A stretch of 24,279 bases of DNA from RGIG6353 sp964558655. GTDB lineage: Bacteria > Bacillota > Clostridia > Oscillospirales > SIG627. The DNA lies in assembly GCA_964558655.1 (NCBI GenBank), contig CAZLEX010000025.1, positions 1 through 24,279 on the forward strand, in the 5' to 3' direction. Positions 14,021 to 22,040 of this stretch are shown here, one piece after another; position 1 is the stretch's first letter, and each line of letters begins with the position of its first letter. The translations under genes were made by a program, and so were the position numbers. A model generated the notes under the pieces. That model was not told the DNA's origin. It ran no database searches and was given only the letters and a program-made list of their open reading frames with translations.

Positions 14021-14317
14021 TTACTCTTCGACCTTAACGGTAATAGAACGGAGAATTCCATCGGTAATGTTAAGAACTCTTTCAAGCTCTGCGGGAAATT
14101 CGTGTTCACAAGTGTAATGGACAATTGTGTAGTATCCCTCGTTAATGTCATTGATCGGATAAGCAAGTTTTCTCTTGCCCCAATCGATAACCTCGTCAAC
14201 GGTTGCATTTGCCTCAATGAGAGCTTTGAACTTTCCGAAAAGTTCCGCAGCCGCATCTTCAGCGAGAGTACCGTCTGTAACAATAACCGTTTCGTATTTC
14301 GATGTGATCTTTTCCAT
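14021..14317 (-). CDS. rpsF: 30S ribosomal protein S6
   Basis: The 98-residue product matches S6: YETVIVTDGTLAEDAAAELFGKF, the VIDWGKRKLAYPINDINEGYYTIVHY core and the C-terminal ELERVLNITDGILRSITVK. ATG 14317 is preferred because AGGAGG (14326-14331) lies 8 nt upstream; an in-frame TTG at 14326 would overlap that site. S6 binds S18 on the 30S platform, and the S6:S18 pair represses its own message in several bacteria. It is the first gene of the operon, behind a consensus promoter and a leader with two hairpins. Confidence 0.97.
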   Translation of the reverse strand: MEKITSKYETVIVTDGTLAEDAAAELFGKFKALIEANATVDEVIDWGKRKLAYPINDINEGYYTIVHYTCEHEFPAELERVLNITDGILRSITVKVEE

Positions 14318-14343
14318 TATTTGCACCTCCTTATGGACATATG

Positions 14344-14393
14344 ACCTTGAACCATTTGTTCAAGGTAAGAAGATCTGCTGCCATGAGACAGCA
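14344..14393 (-). promoter_or_regulatory. Structured 5' leader of rpsF, two hairpins
   Basis: In the rpsF leader a 9-bp perfect stem (14344-14352 with 14358-14366, 5-nt loop) and a 5-bp stem (14376-14380 with 14389-14393, 8-nt loop) lie between the promoter and the ribosome site. The position fits an autoregulatory leader. The CCG bulge signature expected of the known S6:S18-binding RNA motif is not seen, so it is either a variant or unrelated. Confidence 0.45.
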
Positions 14394-14407
14394 ACTCATA
14401 CTGAAAG

Positions 14408-14436
14408 ATTATACAACATTATTTCAAAATTGTCAA
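14408..14436 (-). promoter_or_regulatory. Consensus promoter of rpsF-ssb-rpsR-secG
   Basis: On the minus strand, perfect TTGACA (14431-14436), a 17-nt spacer and perfect TATAAT (14408-14413). The match to the housekeeping sigma consensus is complete, as expected for a highly expressed ribosomal operon. It leaves a leader of about 85 nt. Confidence 0.88.
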
Positions 14437-14570
14437 CATTTAGGATAAAAAATAATAAGATTTTTTGTAAAATCGAAATATTTTCCATTATTGTTGCCTG
14501 TTTGGATTAACAAACGGTAAATTAATTTCCTTTTTTTTACAAATGTTTCGTGTTATTGCCGTTAAAATAT

Positions 14571-14579
14571 TGGTATAAT
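14571..14579 (+). promoter_or_regulatory. Extended -10 promoter for the S1-domain gene
   Basis: TGGTATAAT is a full extended -10 (TGnTATAAT) 47 nt before ATG 14626. No good -35 is present at 16-18 nt, which an extended -10 can tolerate. It diverges from the rpsF promoter; the rest of the roughly 290-nt gap is AT-rich with nothing else recognised. Confidence 0.55.
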
Positions 14580-14625
14580 CAAAAGAAATCGGGAATAGAA
14601 TTAAGTAAAAACGATGGAGGATGAA

Positions 14626-15543
14626 ATGATACATAATAAGTTTGTTCCGGAAGGAATGTTAATAAATACGGCTGAAAACAGGGAGGCTCTTTCGAGTATT
14701 TCATCTCTGGAAAAAGCAATGAACGAAGAAAGAATACTTGAAGGCCACGCACAGCTTTGTACGGGTGAGTACGATCTCTATGTTGATCTCGGCTGTTGTC
14801 GAGGGGTGATAAAAAGGGAAGAGGCCGGATTTTCCGAAGACGGAAGCACGCTTCGGGATATTGCCGTTATTACCCGTGTGGGCAAAGAGGTTGCATTTGT
14901 CGTTACGGGATTTTCCGTCGATTCGAACGGATATCCCCTGGCAATTTTATCACGGCGTCGTGCTCAGGAAATGTGCGTTGAAAACTACTTGAATTTACTT
15001 GAAAAAGGCGACATAATAGATGCACAGATTACTCACTTTGAACCGTTCGGTGCTTTTTGTGACATCGGCACGGGAATAATTTCTCTTTTATCCATCGATT
15101 CAATATCGGTTTCGAGAATATCTCATCCCGATGACCGTTTCCGTCTCGGGCAGAAGATAAAAGCTGTCGTAAAAGGGCGTGACGAACGCTTTGATTCGCC
15201 GTTAAATCCTTCGCGAGGAAGAATTTCGCTAAGTCACAAAGAATTGCTGGGTACATGGGAGGAAAACGCTTCGCTGTTTGAAATAGGTCAGACGGTTGCG
15301 GGAATTGTAAGAAGTATTGAAAGCTACGGAATATTTGTCGAACTTTCACCTAATCTTGCGGGACTCGCCGAGTGGAAATCCGGTGTTGAGGTAGGACAAA
15401 CGGCATCCGTTTACATAAAAAATATTATTCCTCAAAAGAAAAAAGTGAAATTGGTACTTGTTGATACATACGCCGGTGAGAAAAGAGCGGCTCCGTTACA
15501 CTATTATATAAACGGCACAAATGTAAGTGACTGGGTTTACTGA
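14626..15543 (+). CDS. S1 RNA-binding domain protein (ribosomal protein S1-like)
   Basis: The 305-residue product contains three S1-type OB domains. The first is divergent (about 35-115). The second begins KGDIIDAQITHFEPFGAFCD. The third runs IGQTVAGIVRSIESYGIFVE to about residue 285 and includes LSPNLAGLAEWK. Proteins of this kind in Clostridia are annotated as S1 or S1-like and bind mRNA or the 30S subunit. ATG 14626 is chosen because GGAGG (14616-14620) lies 5 nt upstream; the upstream in-frame ATG 14614 has no ribosome site. It is a single-gene unit with its own promoter and terminator. Genuine RpsA has more repeats, so an accessory translation or RNA-binding role is equally possible. Confidence 0.85.
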   Translation: MIHNKFVPEGMLINTAENREALSSISSLEKAMNEERILEGHAQLCTGEYDLYVDLGCCRGVIKREEAGFSEDGSTLRDIAVITRVGKEVAFVVTGFSVDSNGYPLAILSRRRAQEMCVENYLNLLEKGDIIDAQITHFEPFGAFCDIGTGIISLLSIDSISVSRISHPDDRFRLGQKIKAVVKGRDERFDSPLNPSRGRISLSHKELLGTWEENASLFEIGQTVAGIVRSIESYGIFVELSPNLAGLAEWKSGVEVGQTASVYIKNIIPQKKKVKLVLVDTYAGEKRAAPLHYYINGTNVSDWVY

Positions 15544-15573
15544 AAGATAAATCACTGTAACGAAACGGATATA

Positions 15574-15609
15574 AAAACGGCAAAGAGGGACTGTCCTCTT
15601 TGCCGTTTT
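15574..15609 (+). terminator. Terminator of the S1-domain gene
   Basis: A perfect 15-bp stem (15574-15588 with 15595-15609), 6-nt loop GACTGT, ends in TTTT and is followed by CTCTTTT. It starts 30 nt after the stop codon. The rest of the gap before mtaB holds a weak 8-bp hairpin (15639-15657) and the mtaB promoter. Confidence 0.92.
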
Positions 15610-15689
15610 CTCTTTTGTGTCGAAACAGTCGGTGGGGGTAAAAGCTGTGAGCTTTTAAATCATTCAACTGTCTTTGCCGAATATTTTGC

Positions 15690-15724
15690 TTGCAAAAAAG
15701 AATTTTTTTTGGTATCATTGATAC
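15690..15724 (+). promoter_or_regulatory. mtaB promoter with a palindrome over the -10
   Basis: TTGCAA (15690-15695), 17 nt, TATCAT (15713-15718), with an extended TGG directly before the -10. The palindrome GTATCATTGATAC (15712-15724) covers the -10 and the bases after it and could be an operator. The distance from -10 to ATG is about 30 nt. Confidence 0.55.
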
Positions 15725-15747
15725 AATAAAACAAAAAGGAACGGATT

Positions 15748-17046
15748 ATGAAAAAAATCGGAATTTTGACACTTGGTTGCCGTGTAAATCAATATGAAAG
15801 CGATGCGGTAAGCGAGGCTCTCGAAAAAAAAGGATACAGCGTCGGAGATATTGAAAAAGGGTGCGATGCATATATAATAAATACTTGTACGGTAACTGCC
15901 GAAAGCGATGCAAAATGCCGTAAAGCAATAAGGCGAGCGGCAAGACTGCGTGACGAGAGCGGAGGAGTTCTTATCGTTATGGGGTGTTTCGCTCAGGGAG
16001 CGAAACAAGGCGGCGTGTTGGACCTTGCCGATTTTGTTATAGGAAACGGCAGAAAAATGACCGTGTCGGAAAAAATCGAAAAAATTATTGAAAAAACAGA
16101 GCATGGCGGGGTTGAAAGTATTGCCGGTGCCGATTTTGAGAAAATGGAAATAACTCATTGCCGTCACGCAAAAGCGTATGTGAAAATAGAAGACGGGTGC
16201 AACAATTTTTGTACTTACTGTTTTGTTCCGTATGTCAGAGGCAGAGTTCGCTCACGCAAAAAAGAAGATATTATTTCCGAAATAAGACAGCTTGAAGACA
16301 AGGGGTATACGGAAATAATTTTGACCGGTATAGAAACTGCATCATACGGAGAAGAATGGGGAGAAAAAGAAGTTCTTATATCGCTTATTGAAGAAATATC
16401 GGACAGCACTTCGGTTTCACGGCTTCGGCTCGGTTCGATGTATCCGTCTTTTTTTACACGCGAGAGATGCCGGAGGCTTGCCGCACTTCCTTGTGTTATG
16501 CCTCATTTTCATCTTTCCGTACAGAGCGGATCGGATGATGTTCTGAAAAATATGAGACGGGGTTACACCCGTCAAGAACTTTACGAAGCGGTGGCTAATA
16601 TCCGTGAATTTATTCCGGATGCCTCTTTGTCGTGCGATATGATTTGCGGATTTCCGCAAGAGAGCGAAGAAAATTTTACAGACAGCTTAAAATTTATCGA
16701 GGAGTGCGAAATTTTGCACGCACATATTTTTCCGTATTCAAAAAGACAGGGAACATCGGCTGCCGGTTTTTCAGGTCAAATTCCCGAAAATATTAAGCAT
16801 GATAGGGCTAAAAAAATGGCTGAAAGTGCCGTTTCGGTGTCGGGAAAAGTTTTGGAGAAGTATCTCGGGAAACCCTGCCGTGTGCTTGTTGAACAGGTTA
16901 AAGGAGACTGTATTTTCGGATACACCGAACATTTTATTCATGTCTGTGCGAAGTCTGTGCGGGCTTCGGTCGGGGAAATTGTATCGCTTAATTTGAAAAA
17001 AGAGCATATTTTTTCTTCAGAAGATACAGAAAGTTCACAAAAATGA
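15748..17046 (+). CDS. mtaB: tRNA (N6-threonylcarbamoyladenosine-C2)-methylthiotransferase
   Basis: MtaB adds a methylthio group to t6A37 of ANN-decoding tRNAs. The 432-residue product has the three MTTase parts. The N-terminal UPF0004 domain carries cluster ligands Cys11 (TLGCRVNQYESD), Cys47 (INTCTVT) and Cys80 (VMGCFAQ). The radical-SAM domain has Cys151-x3-Cys155-x2-Cys158 in EDGCNNFCTYCFVPYVRGR. A C-terminal TRAM domain covers about 365-425. The sequence GCRVNQYE, rather than GCKVN or GCQMN variants, fits MtaB/YqeV over MiaB and RimO, and RimO partners are absent. ATG 15748 has AAAGGA upstream. It has its own promoter and shows no operon link to the two-component genes after it. Confidence 0.94.
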   Translation: MKKIGILTLGCRVNQYESDAVSEALEKKGYSVGDIEKGCDAYIINTCTVTAESDAKCRKAIRRAARLRDESGGVLIVMGCFAQGAKQGGVLDLADFVIGNGRKMTVSEKIEKIIEKTEHGGVESIAGADFEKMEITHCRHAKAYVKIEDGCNNFCTYCFVPYVRGRVRSRKKEDIISEIRQLEDKGYTEIILTGIETASYGEEWGEKEVLISLIEEISDSTSVSRLRLGSMYPSFFTRERCRRLAALPCVMPHFHLSVQSGSDDVLKNMRRGYTRQELYEAVANIREFIPDASLSCDMICGFPQESEENFTDSLKFIEECEILHAHIFPYSKRQGTSAAGFSGQIPENIKHDRAKKMAESAVSVSGKVLEKYLGKPCRVLVEQVKGDCIFGYTEHFIHVCAKSVRASVGEIVSLNLKKEHIFSSEDTESSQK

Positions 17047-17147
17047 AAGAAATAGTCAAACAAATGGCGGTATAATCATCACAGTGTGTAAATTTTATTC
17101 ACAATTTAAAAATGAACGAAAATTATAATTTCGGAAAGGAAAAAGTT

Positions 17148-17834
17148 ATGGCGACAAAGATTCTTGTAATTGATGATGATGCAAATATATGCGAGCTTCT
17201 TCGCATATTTCTCGAAAAAGAAAACTATGAGGTAAGACTCGCTTCAGACGGAATTGAGGGAGTTTCAATGTTTAAACAGTTTGATCCCGACCTTGTTTTA
17301 TTGGACATAATGCTTCCTAAGAAAGACGGCTGGCAGGTTTGCCGAGAAATCCGTGAAGTATCTCAAAAGCCGATCATAATGATTACCGCAAAGGGAGAAA
17401 TTTTTGATAAAGTTTTGGGGTTGGAACTCGGTGCCGACGATTTTATTGTAAAGCCTTTTGACATGAAAGAAGTTTCGGCAAGGGTAAAAGCAGTTCTCCG
17501 CCGTTATTCGACCTCCGGCAAAGACGCAGGCGACGAAACGGTAAGATTTGAGAACATTGAAATAAACATTCAGAAGTATGAGCTTAAAATTAATTCAAAA
17601 GTTGTTGAAATTCCGCCGAAAGAATTACAGCTTCTTTACTTTTTGGCGTCGAATTACAACAGAGTTTTCACACGCGATCAGCTTCTTGACAAAGTTTGGG
17701 GATTTGATTATCTCGGAGATTCCAGAACGGTAGATGTTCATGTTAAGAGGCTTCGCGAGAAACTCGAAGGTGTTTCTGATAAGTGGGTTCTCAAAACCGT
17801 TTGGGGCGTCGGATATAAATTTGAATTGCTTTGA
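17148..17834 (+). CDS. OmpR/PhoB-family response regulator
   Basis: The 228-residue regulator has a receiver domain with acidic pocket Asp10-Asp11, phospho-acceptor Asp53 in VLLDIMLPKKDGW, Thr80 and Lys102 (KPFD). A C-terminal winged-helix DNA-binding domain follows (about 128-228; PPKELQLLYFLASN, FTRDQLLDKVWGFDY, DSRTVDVHVKRLREKL, KTVWGVGYKFE). ATG 17148 has GGAAAGGA upstream and removes a 12-residue extension without a ribosome site. A perfect TATAAT (17071-17076) upstream lacks a convincing -35. The cognate kinase gene starts 12 nt after the stop. The signal and target genes are unknown; a cell-envelope stress role is common for this architecture. Confidence 0.95.
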   Translation: MATKILVIDDDANICELLRIFLEKENYEVRLASDGIEGVSMFKQFDPDLVLLDIMLPKKDGWQVCREIREVSQKPIIMITAKGEIFDKVLGLELGADDFIVKPFDMKEVSARVKAVLRRYSTSGKDAGDETVRFENIEINIQKYELKINSKVVEIPPKELQLLYFLASNYNRVFTRDQLLDKVWGFDYLGDSRTVDVHVKRLREKLEGVSDKWVLKTVWGVGYKFELL

Positions 17835-17846
17835 TGAGGCGGTAAA

Positions 17847-19313
17847 GTGTTTAAAAAGATTAACAGAAGATATGTAGCTACATTCATGGCGATAGTTTTC
17901 CTGAGTTTTCTGACATTGACCGTAATGCTCGGCAAAATAGTCAGCGAGTATGACTATTCGATGAAGCAGAAACTTATGGATAATACCGCAAGAAGTATTG
18001 CTTCGATGATAAATGTTTCGATGCGGTCGGGGTATCGCGATTTTGAAGATATACTTCTTGACGACAGCGAACAGATTGACGAAATTCTTAACAGAAATGC
18101 CGAAAATACGGATTCGATAATTTTTATTACCGACAGCACAGGCAAAGTAATTGTGAAGAGTGACGATCCAGATTCGCTTATTCCGAGTGCCATTCCGCAC
18201 AGTACGATGAACGCTATTTTTTCCGGAGAAATAACCATTTCGGAAGAGTACGGAAATTCCGATCTCGACGGGGTGTTCGACAAAAAGTATCTAAACAGAA
18301 TATTGCCGATTTACCTTATGCCCGTATCCGGAGATGTTGAAGCACTTGAGTCGCTGGGAGCAATATTTATTTGTTCTGAAAATCGCAATCCGATTATTGC
18401 TTCGGTCGGTTCAACACTTGCCATGACTATCGGTTGGGTTTTCGTGATGTCAATACTTGCGGTGTACTTTATCGGAGAGCGTATGACAAAGCCGCTCAAA
18501 GAAATGAGCCGTGCGGCAAAAATGTTTGCTCAAGGTCATTTTGATGTTCGTGTACCCGTTCGCGGTGAAGATGAAATTGCCGAACTTGCAACAGCGTTTA
18601 ACAATATGGCAATGAATTTGGAAAAAATGGAAGAAAACAGAAATACTTTTCTTTCAAATGTCTCTCACGATCTCCGAACTCCGATGACTACCATTTCGGG
18701 ATTCATTGACGGAATACTGACCGGTGCAATACCTCCGGAAAAGCAGGAACATTATCTTGAAATCGTATCCGGAGAGGTAAAACGGCTTTCACGGCTTGTT
18801 GCTTCACTTCTCGATATAACCCGTTTGCAATCGGGTGATAAACCTCTTGTTAAGACCAATTTCGATGTATGCGAAATGGCACGCCGTGTGCTCATTTCCT
18901 GTGAAGACAGAATAGAAAAGAAGAGTTTGTATGTCAATTTCGAGACAGATGCCGAAAGCATTTTGGCATTTGCCGATCACGATTCGATATATCAGATAAT
19001 ATACAACCTCGTGGATAATGCCGTAAAGTTCTCTTATGACAAAGGGAAACTTGAGATAAGCATTAAGAGGAACGAAAAGAGAGTTTTTGTTTCCGTCAAG
19101 AATACGGGAGCGGGAATTGCAAAGTCGGAATTGCCGTTTGTTTTCGAACAGTTCTATAAATCGGATAAATCGAGAGGCCTCGATAAGTCCGGACTCGGTC
19201 TTGGGTTGTATATCTGTAAAACGATTATAGACCGTCACGGGGAAGAAATGTGGGTGAATTCGGAAGAAGGAGCATGGTGCGAGTTTGTTTTCACTCTCGA
19301 AAAAGGTAAATAA
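17847..19313 (+). CDS. Membrane sensor histidine kinase (HAMP, HisKA, HATPase_c)
   Basis: The 488-residue kinase starts at GTG 17847 behind GAGGCGG. It has a membrane helix at about 10-31, an extracytoplasmic sensor domain of about 150 residues rich in Asp and Ser (PDC/Cache-like in size), and a second helix at about 186-210. HAMP follows (about 210-262). The HisKA H-box has His274 in VSHDLRTPMTTISGF. The ATPase has its N-box around NLVDNAVKFS (387-396), the G1/F region NTGAGI and FVFEQFYKSD, and the G2 box GLGLGLYICKTI. It forms a two-gene unit with the response regulator and is followed by a strong terminator. The ligand of the sensor domain cannot be inferred. Confidence 0.95.
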   Translation: MFKKINRRYVATFMAIVFLSFLTLTVMLGKIVSEYDYSMKQKLMDNTARSIASMINVSMRSGYRDFEDILLDDSEQIDEILNRNAENTDSIIFITDSTGKVIVKSDDPDSLIPSAIPHSTMNAIFSGEITISEEYGNSDLDGVFDKKYLNRILPIYLMPVSGDVEALESLGAIFICSENRNPIIASVGSTLAMTIGWVFVMSILAVYFIGERMTKPLKEMSRAAKMFAQGHFDVRVPVRGEDEIAELATAFNNMAMNLEKMEENRNTFLSNVSHDLRTPMTTISGFIDGILTGAIPPEKQEHYLEIVSGEVKRLSRLVASLLDITRLQSGDKPLVKTNFDVCEMARRVLISCEDRIEKKSLYVNFETDAESILAFADHDSIYQIIYNLVDNAVKFSYDKGKLEISIKRNEKRVFVSVKNTGAGIAKSELPFVFEQFYKSDKSRGLDKSGLGLGLYICKTIIDRHGEEMWVNSEEGAWCEFVFTLEKGK

Positions 19314-19336
19314 AAGCTAAATTTCATATAGTTGAA

Positions 19337-19363
19337 AATCCGCCGAATATTTTTCGGCGGATT
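19337..19363. terminator. Bidirectional terminator between the kinase and DUF2156 genes
   Basis: An 11-bp perfect stem (19337-19347 with 19353-19363) with a 5-nt loop is followed by GTTTTAT on the plus strand and TTC-rich sequence on the minus strand. It sits between convergent stops at 19313 and 19378. Confidence 0.88.
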
Positions 19364-19377
19364 GTTTTATAAATTAT

Positions 19378-20229
19378 TTACCTGAATGTAAGAGTGTATT
19401 TGCACAAAATATTTATAGGGTGATATGAAAGTTTCGATATACGCAAGCCTTCCACTCCCATATCTTCTTCTCGGTTGATAAAAGAGGCGGGATTTGCACG
19501 GGCAAATTCACGCACTATAATCGGGTAGGCACCGGGAATAGATTTATCGGCTTTTTCGATGTGCACGAAAAGAGTGTCCGATACAATTTCGCCTACGGCG
19601 AAAGACACAATATTTCCGTTTGCACTGACGAATCCTCCGGGCATTGAAAAAGAAGAGAAAGAATTTAGGTATTCTTTTGTCATGCCTGCTTCGTAGTCGT
19701 GCTCTTCGTTATTTGTTACCGTTGCGATTTTTTCAAAAAAATCGGCAACATATTTTACATTTTCGGAAGTGATTTTTTCGTATTTCCAGTTTGGATAAAC
19801 CGATTGAAATTTGTTGATGTGGTTTCGCTGTCCGGCATATTTTTTCCCGGAAAGAAGGGCAATGTTTTCGTGAGAATAAATATAATCCCCCCATGCCTCA
19901 TCGTAAAATGCATCGAAATCGGTGCATTTTTCCGAAAGAGCATCAAGATTCTTTTTTTCAACTAAAGTCAGCCGTTTGAAATCCGGAAATGTTCTCAGCG
20001 TCGGAAGCACACCGAAAATGTCGTTTGTGACGGCACTGTAAAAAATTTCTCCGTCAATGGTGTAGCGTAAATATAAAACCGAGTCACACACGGTGTACTC
20101 GGTTTTATACAGCCCTTGCCACATCGTAAGAACAAAAGGGGTAAAGTCGCAGAATCCAGATGTGTCTGCCAAAAGATATTTTTTGATTTCGTTTATATTT
20201 TCTTTTGAAACGGGCTTAAATTCAATCAT
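19378..20229 (-). CDS. DUF2156 / phosphatidylglycerol lysyltransferase C-terminal-like protein
   Basis: The 283-residue soluble protein matches the DUF2156 (LPG_synthase_C) family, which has a tandem GNAT-like fold. The signatures are DYIYSHENIALLSGKKYAG, QRNHINKFQSVYP, FVSANGNIVSFAVGE and the C-terminal NREEDMGVEGLRISKLSYHP. In MprF this domain transfers aminoacyl groups from tRNA to lipid, but stand-alone soluble versions like this lack the flippase part and their substrate is not established. Its ATG (20229) overlaps the mscL stop in an ATGA junction, so it is coupled to mscL. It is the last gene of the glyA operon. Confidence 0.88.
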   Translation of the reverse strand: MIEFKPVSKENINEIKKYLLADTSGFCDFTPFVLTMWQGLYKTEYTVCDSVLYLRYTIDGEIFYSAVTNDIFGVLPTLRTFPDFKRLTLVEKKNLDALSEKCTDFDAFYDEAWGDYIYSHENIALLSGKKYAGQRNHINKFQSVYPNWKYEKITSENVKYVADFFEKIATVTNNEEHDYEAGMTKEYLNSFSSFSMPGGFVSANGNIVSFAVGEIVSDTLFVHIEKADKSIPGAYPIIVREFARANPASFINREEDMGVEGLRISKLSYHPINILCKYTLTFR

Positions 20230-20768
20230 TTGTTTTGAAGAAGCTCCTTTATGTCGCGGAGAAGTTCTGCCGTTTCGGCTTGAGCACGGCGAGCCGCAAC
20301 AATTTCTTCGGCTTCTTTGGCAGCCTTTTCTTCAGCGGCGGTCTTTTCGGCGGCAGCTTTTTCTTCTTCGGCTTTTTTAGCCGCGATTTTTTCGGGAGTT
20401 TCCTTGATTTTTTCTCCTTTTTCGCGAAGTTTGGCAAGAATTTTGATTACGACGAAAATACAGAAAGATATTATGAGAAAATCGATTATGTATTGAAAAA
20501 ACAGACCGTATTCAACGGCAACTTCCGGCACCGTTGTTTCTGCGCCGTCAACAATTTTCGTATGCTCCGCTTTAACGACATATTTGAGATTTGCAAGTCC
20601 GGATGTGTTTGTTACAAGGGAAATAAGAGGTGTTATGATGTTTGCGACGAGTGAGGAAACGATTTTGCTGAAAGCACCGCCCACAACAACACCGACTGCC
20701 ATGTCGATTACATTTCCTCGCATAATAAAGTTTCGAAATTCAGTTAAAAATTTTGATTTCTTTTTCAT
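20226..20768 (-). CDS. mscL: Large-conductance mechanosensitive channel with extended C-terminal helix
   Basis: MscL opens under membrane tension to protect against osmotic downshock. The N-terminus FLTEFRNFIMRGNVIDMAVGVVVGGAFSKIVSS is classic, with TM1 at about 17-45 (glycine-rich pore helix), a periplasmic loop at 46-85 and TM2 at about 86-112 ending in KILAKLREK. At 180 residues it is longer than the usual 125-150. The extra length is a Lys/Ala/Glu-rich helix (about 120-165) inserted before the conserved terminal ELLRDIKELL bundle. It overlaps rarA upstream by 4 nt and the DUF2156 gene downstream by 4 nt, both as ATGA. Confidence 0.96.
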   Translation of the reverse strand: MKKKSKFLTEFRNFIMRGNVIDMAVGVVVGGAFSKIVSSLVANIITPLISLVTNTSGLANLKYVVKAEHTKIVDGAETTVPEVAVEYGLFFQYIIDFLIISFCIFVVIKILAKLREKGEKIKETPEKIAAKKAEEEKAAAEKTAAEEKAAKEAEEIVAARRAQAETAELLRDIKELLQNK

Positions 20769-22027
20769 GATTTCAACTCCGTTTTATTTTTTTGAATTGA
20801 TTTTTTATATTCAAAAGCCGCTTTTTCCGTTTTGTTGTCTCCGAAACGGTAATATATACGGTCTTTTAAATCGTCCGGAAGATATTGCTGTTCTACCCAA
20901 TGGTTCGGATAATCGTGAGGATAAATATATTCGTCTTTTTTGTCGCCTTCACCGAAACAGTGATTGTTTTTCAGTGCCGAAGGCATATCCTGCCCCCGTC
21001 CCATAACGATATCTTCGTTTGCCGCCGCTATTGCCGTATAAGCCGAATTGGATTTGGGTGCGGTCGCCAAAAGTATTGCGGCGTGGGCAAGCGGTATGCG
21101 TGCTTCGGGGAGGCCTAACTGAAGTGCCGAATCTACGAGACTTTTCACAATTGTTGACGCCATAGGCCACGCAAGTCCTATATCTTCGCTTGCAATAACC
21201 AAAAGTCTTCTGCACGGGGAAATAAGGTCTCCGCCCTGAAGAAGTTTTGCCAGGTAAAATACGGCGGCGTTTTCGTCGGAGCCGCGTATGGATTTTTGGA
21301 GTGCCGATAAAAGTTCATAATGACCGTCGGCACTTCTGTCAAAATTCATCGTACTCATCGAAAGTACGGATTTTGCACAGGATTCGTCAATAATATCGCT
21401 CTCGGATGTGTGAAACGCAAGTTCAAGAGCGTTAAGAGTCGCACGCACATCTCCTCCGCCGGCACTTGAAAGAAAGGTGAGAGCTTCGGGAGACAGAGCT
21501 TTGTTTAATCCGGTTTCGTGTTTCAGGTACTCAAGACCGCGACAAATCGCTTTTTTTACGGAGTCGGATGAAAGAGGTTTGAATTCAAACAAGGTCGAGC
21601 GGGAAAGAATAGCCTTGTATATGTAAAAATACGGATTTTCGGTAGTTGAAGCGATAAGCGTCACTCTGCCGTCTTCTATGAATTCAAGCAGTGTTTGCTG
21701 CTGGCGTTTGTTGAGATATTGAATTTCGTCAATAAAGAGAAGAATTCCGTCCTGTGAAAACAGAGTCATGCTTTCCTGCAAAACATCTTTTATATCTTTC
21801 GTTTGTGCAACCGTCGCATTGAGTTTTTTGAGAGTCATTCCGGCATTTTGTGCGATTATGTTCGCAACCGTCGTTTTGCCCGTCCCGGAAGGACCGTAAA
21901 AAATCATGTTCGGTATCAGTCCCGCTTTTGTGATTTTGGTCAGCGGACCGTTCGGTGACAATATATGCTCCTGTCCGAAAACTTCGTCAAAAGTTTTCGG
22001 ACGCATACGCTCGGCAAGAGATGTCAT
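20765..22027 (-). CDS. rarA: Replication-associated recombination protein RarA (MgsA/WRNIP1 family AAA+ ATPase)
   Basis: RarA acts at stalled forks. The 420-residue product opens with LAERMRPKTFDEVFGQEHIL and has Walker A GPSGTGKTT (45-53), Walker B LLFIDEIQYLNK (97-108), a sensor region STTENPYF and the arginine finger in AILSRSTLFEF. The C-terminal tetramerization part includes LLQGGDLISPCRRLLVIASEDIGLA, typical of the family and distinguishing it from RuvB and DnaX. The start is ATG 22027 with GGAG 8 nt upstream, 13 nt after glyA. Its stop overlaps the mscL start. Length and motifs are normal. Confidence 0.96.
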   Translation of the reverse strand: MTSLAERMRPKTFDEVFGQEHILSPNGPLTKITKAGLIPNMIFYGPSGTGKTTVANIIAQNAGMTLKKLNATVAQTKDIKDVLQESMTLFSQDGILLFIDEIQYLNKRQQQTLLEFIEDGRVTLIASTTENPYFYIYKAILSRSTLFEFKPLSSDSVKKAICRGLEYLKHETGLNKALSPEALTFLSSAGGGDVRATLNALELAFHTSESDIIDESCAKSVLSMSTMNFDRSADGHYELLSALQKSIRGSDENAAVFYLAKLLQGGDLISPCRRLLVIASEDIGLAWPMASTIVKSLVDSALQLGLPEARIPLAHAAILLATAPKSNSAYTAIAAANEDIVMGRGQDMPSALKNNHCFGEGDKKDEYIYPHDYPNHWVEQQYLPDDLKDRIYYRFGDNKTEKAAFEYKKSIQKNKTELKS

Positions 22028-22040
22028 TTAAATTCTCCGT

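Noticed and set aside
15639..15657. 8-bp hairpin TAAAAGCT/AGCTTTTA as a second terminator after the S1-domain gene
   Set aside because: There is no T-run after it and a much stronger terminator lies just upstream; it is probably chance AT-rich symmetry.
17625..18200. Open frame of 191 codons on the minus strand across the response regulator/kinase junction
   Set aside because: It is antisense to two clear genes with full domain signatures, has no recognisable domain and starts without a ribosome site.
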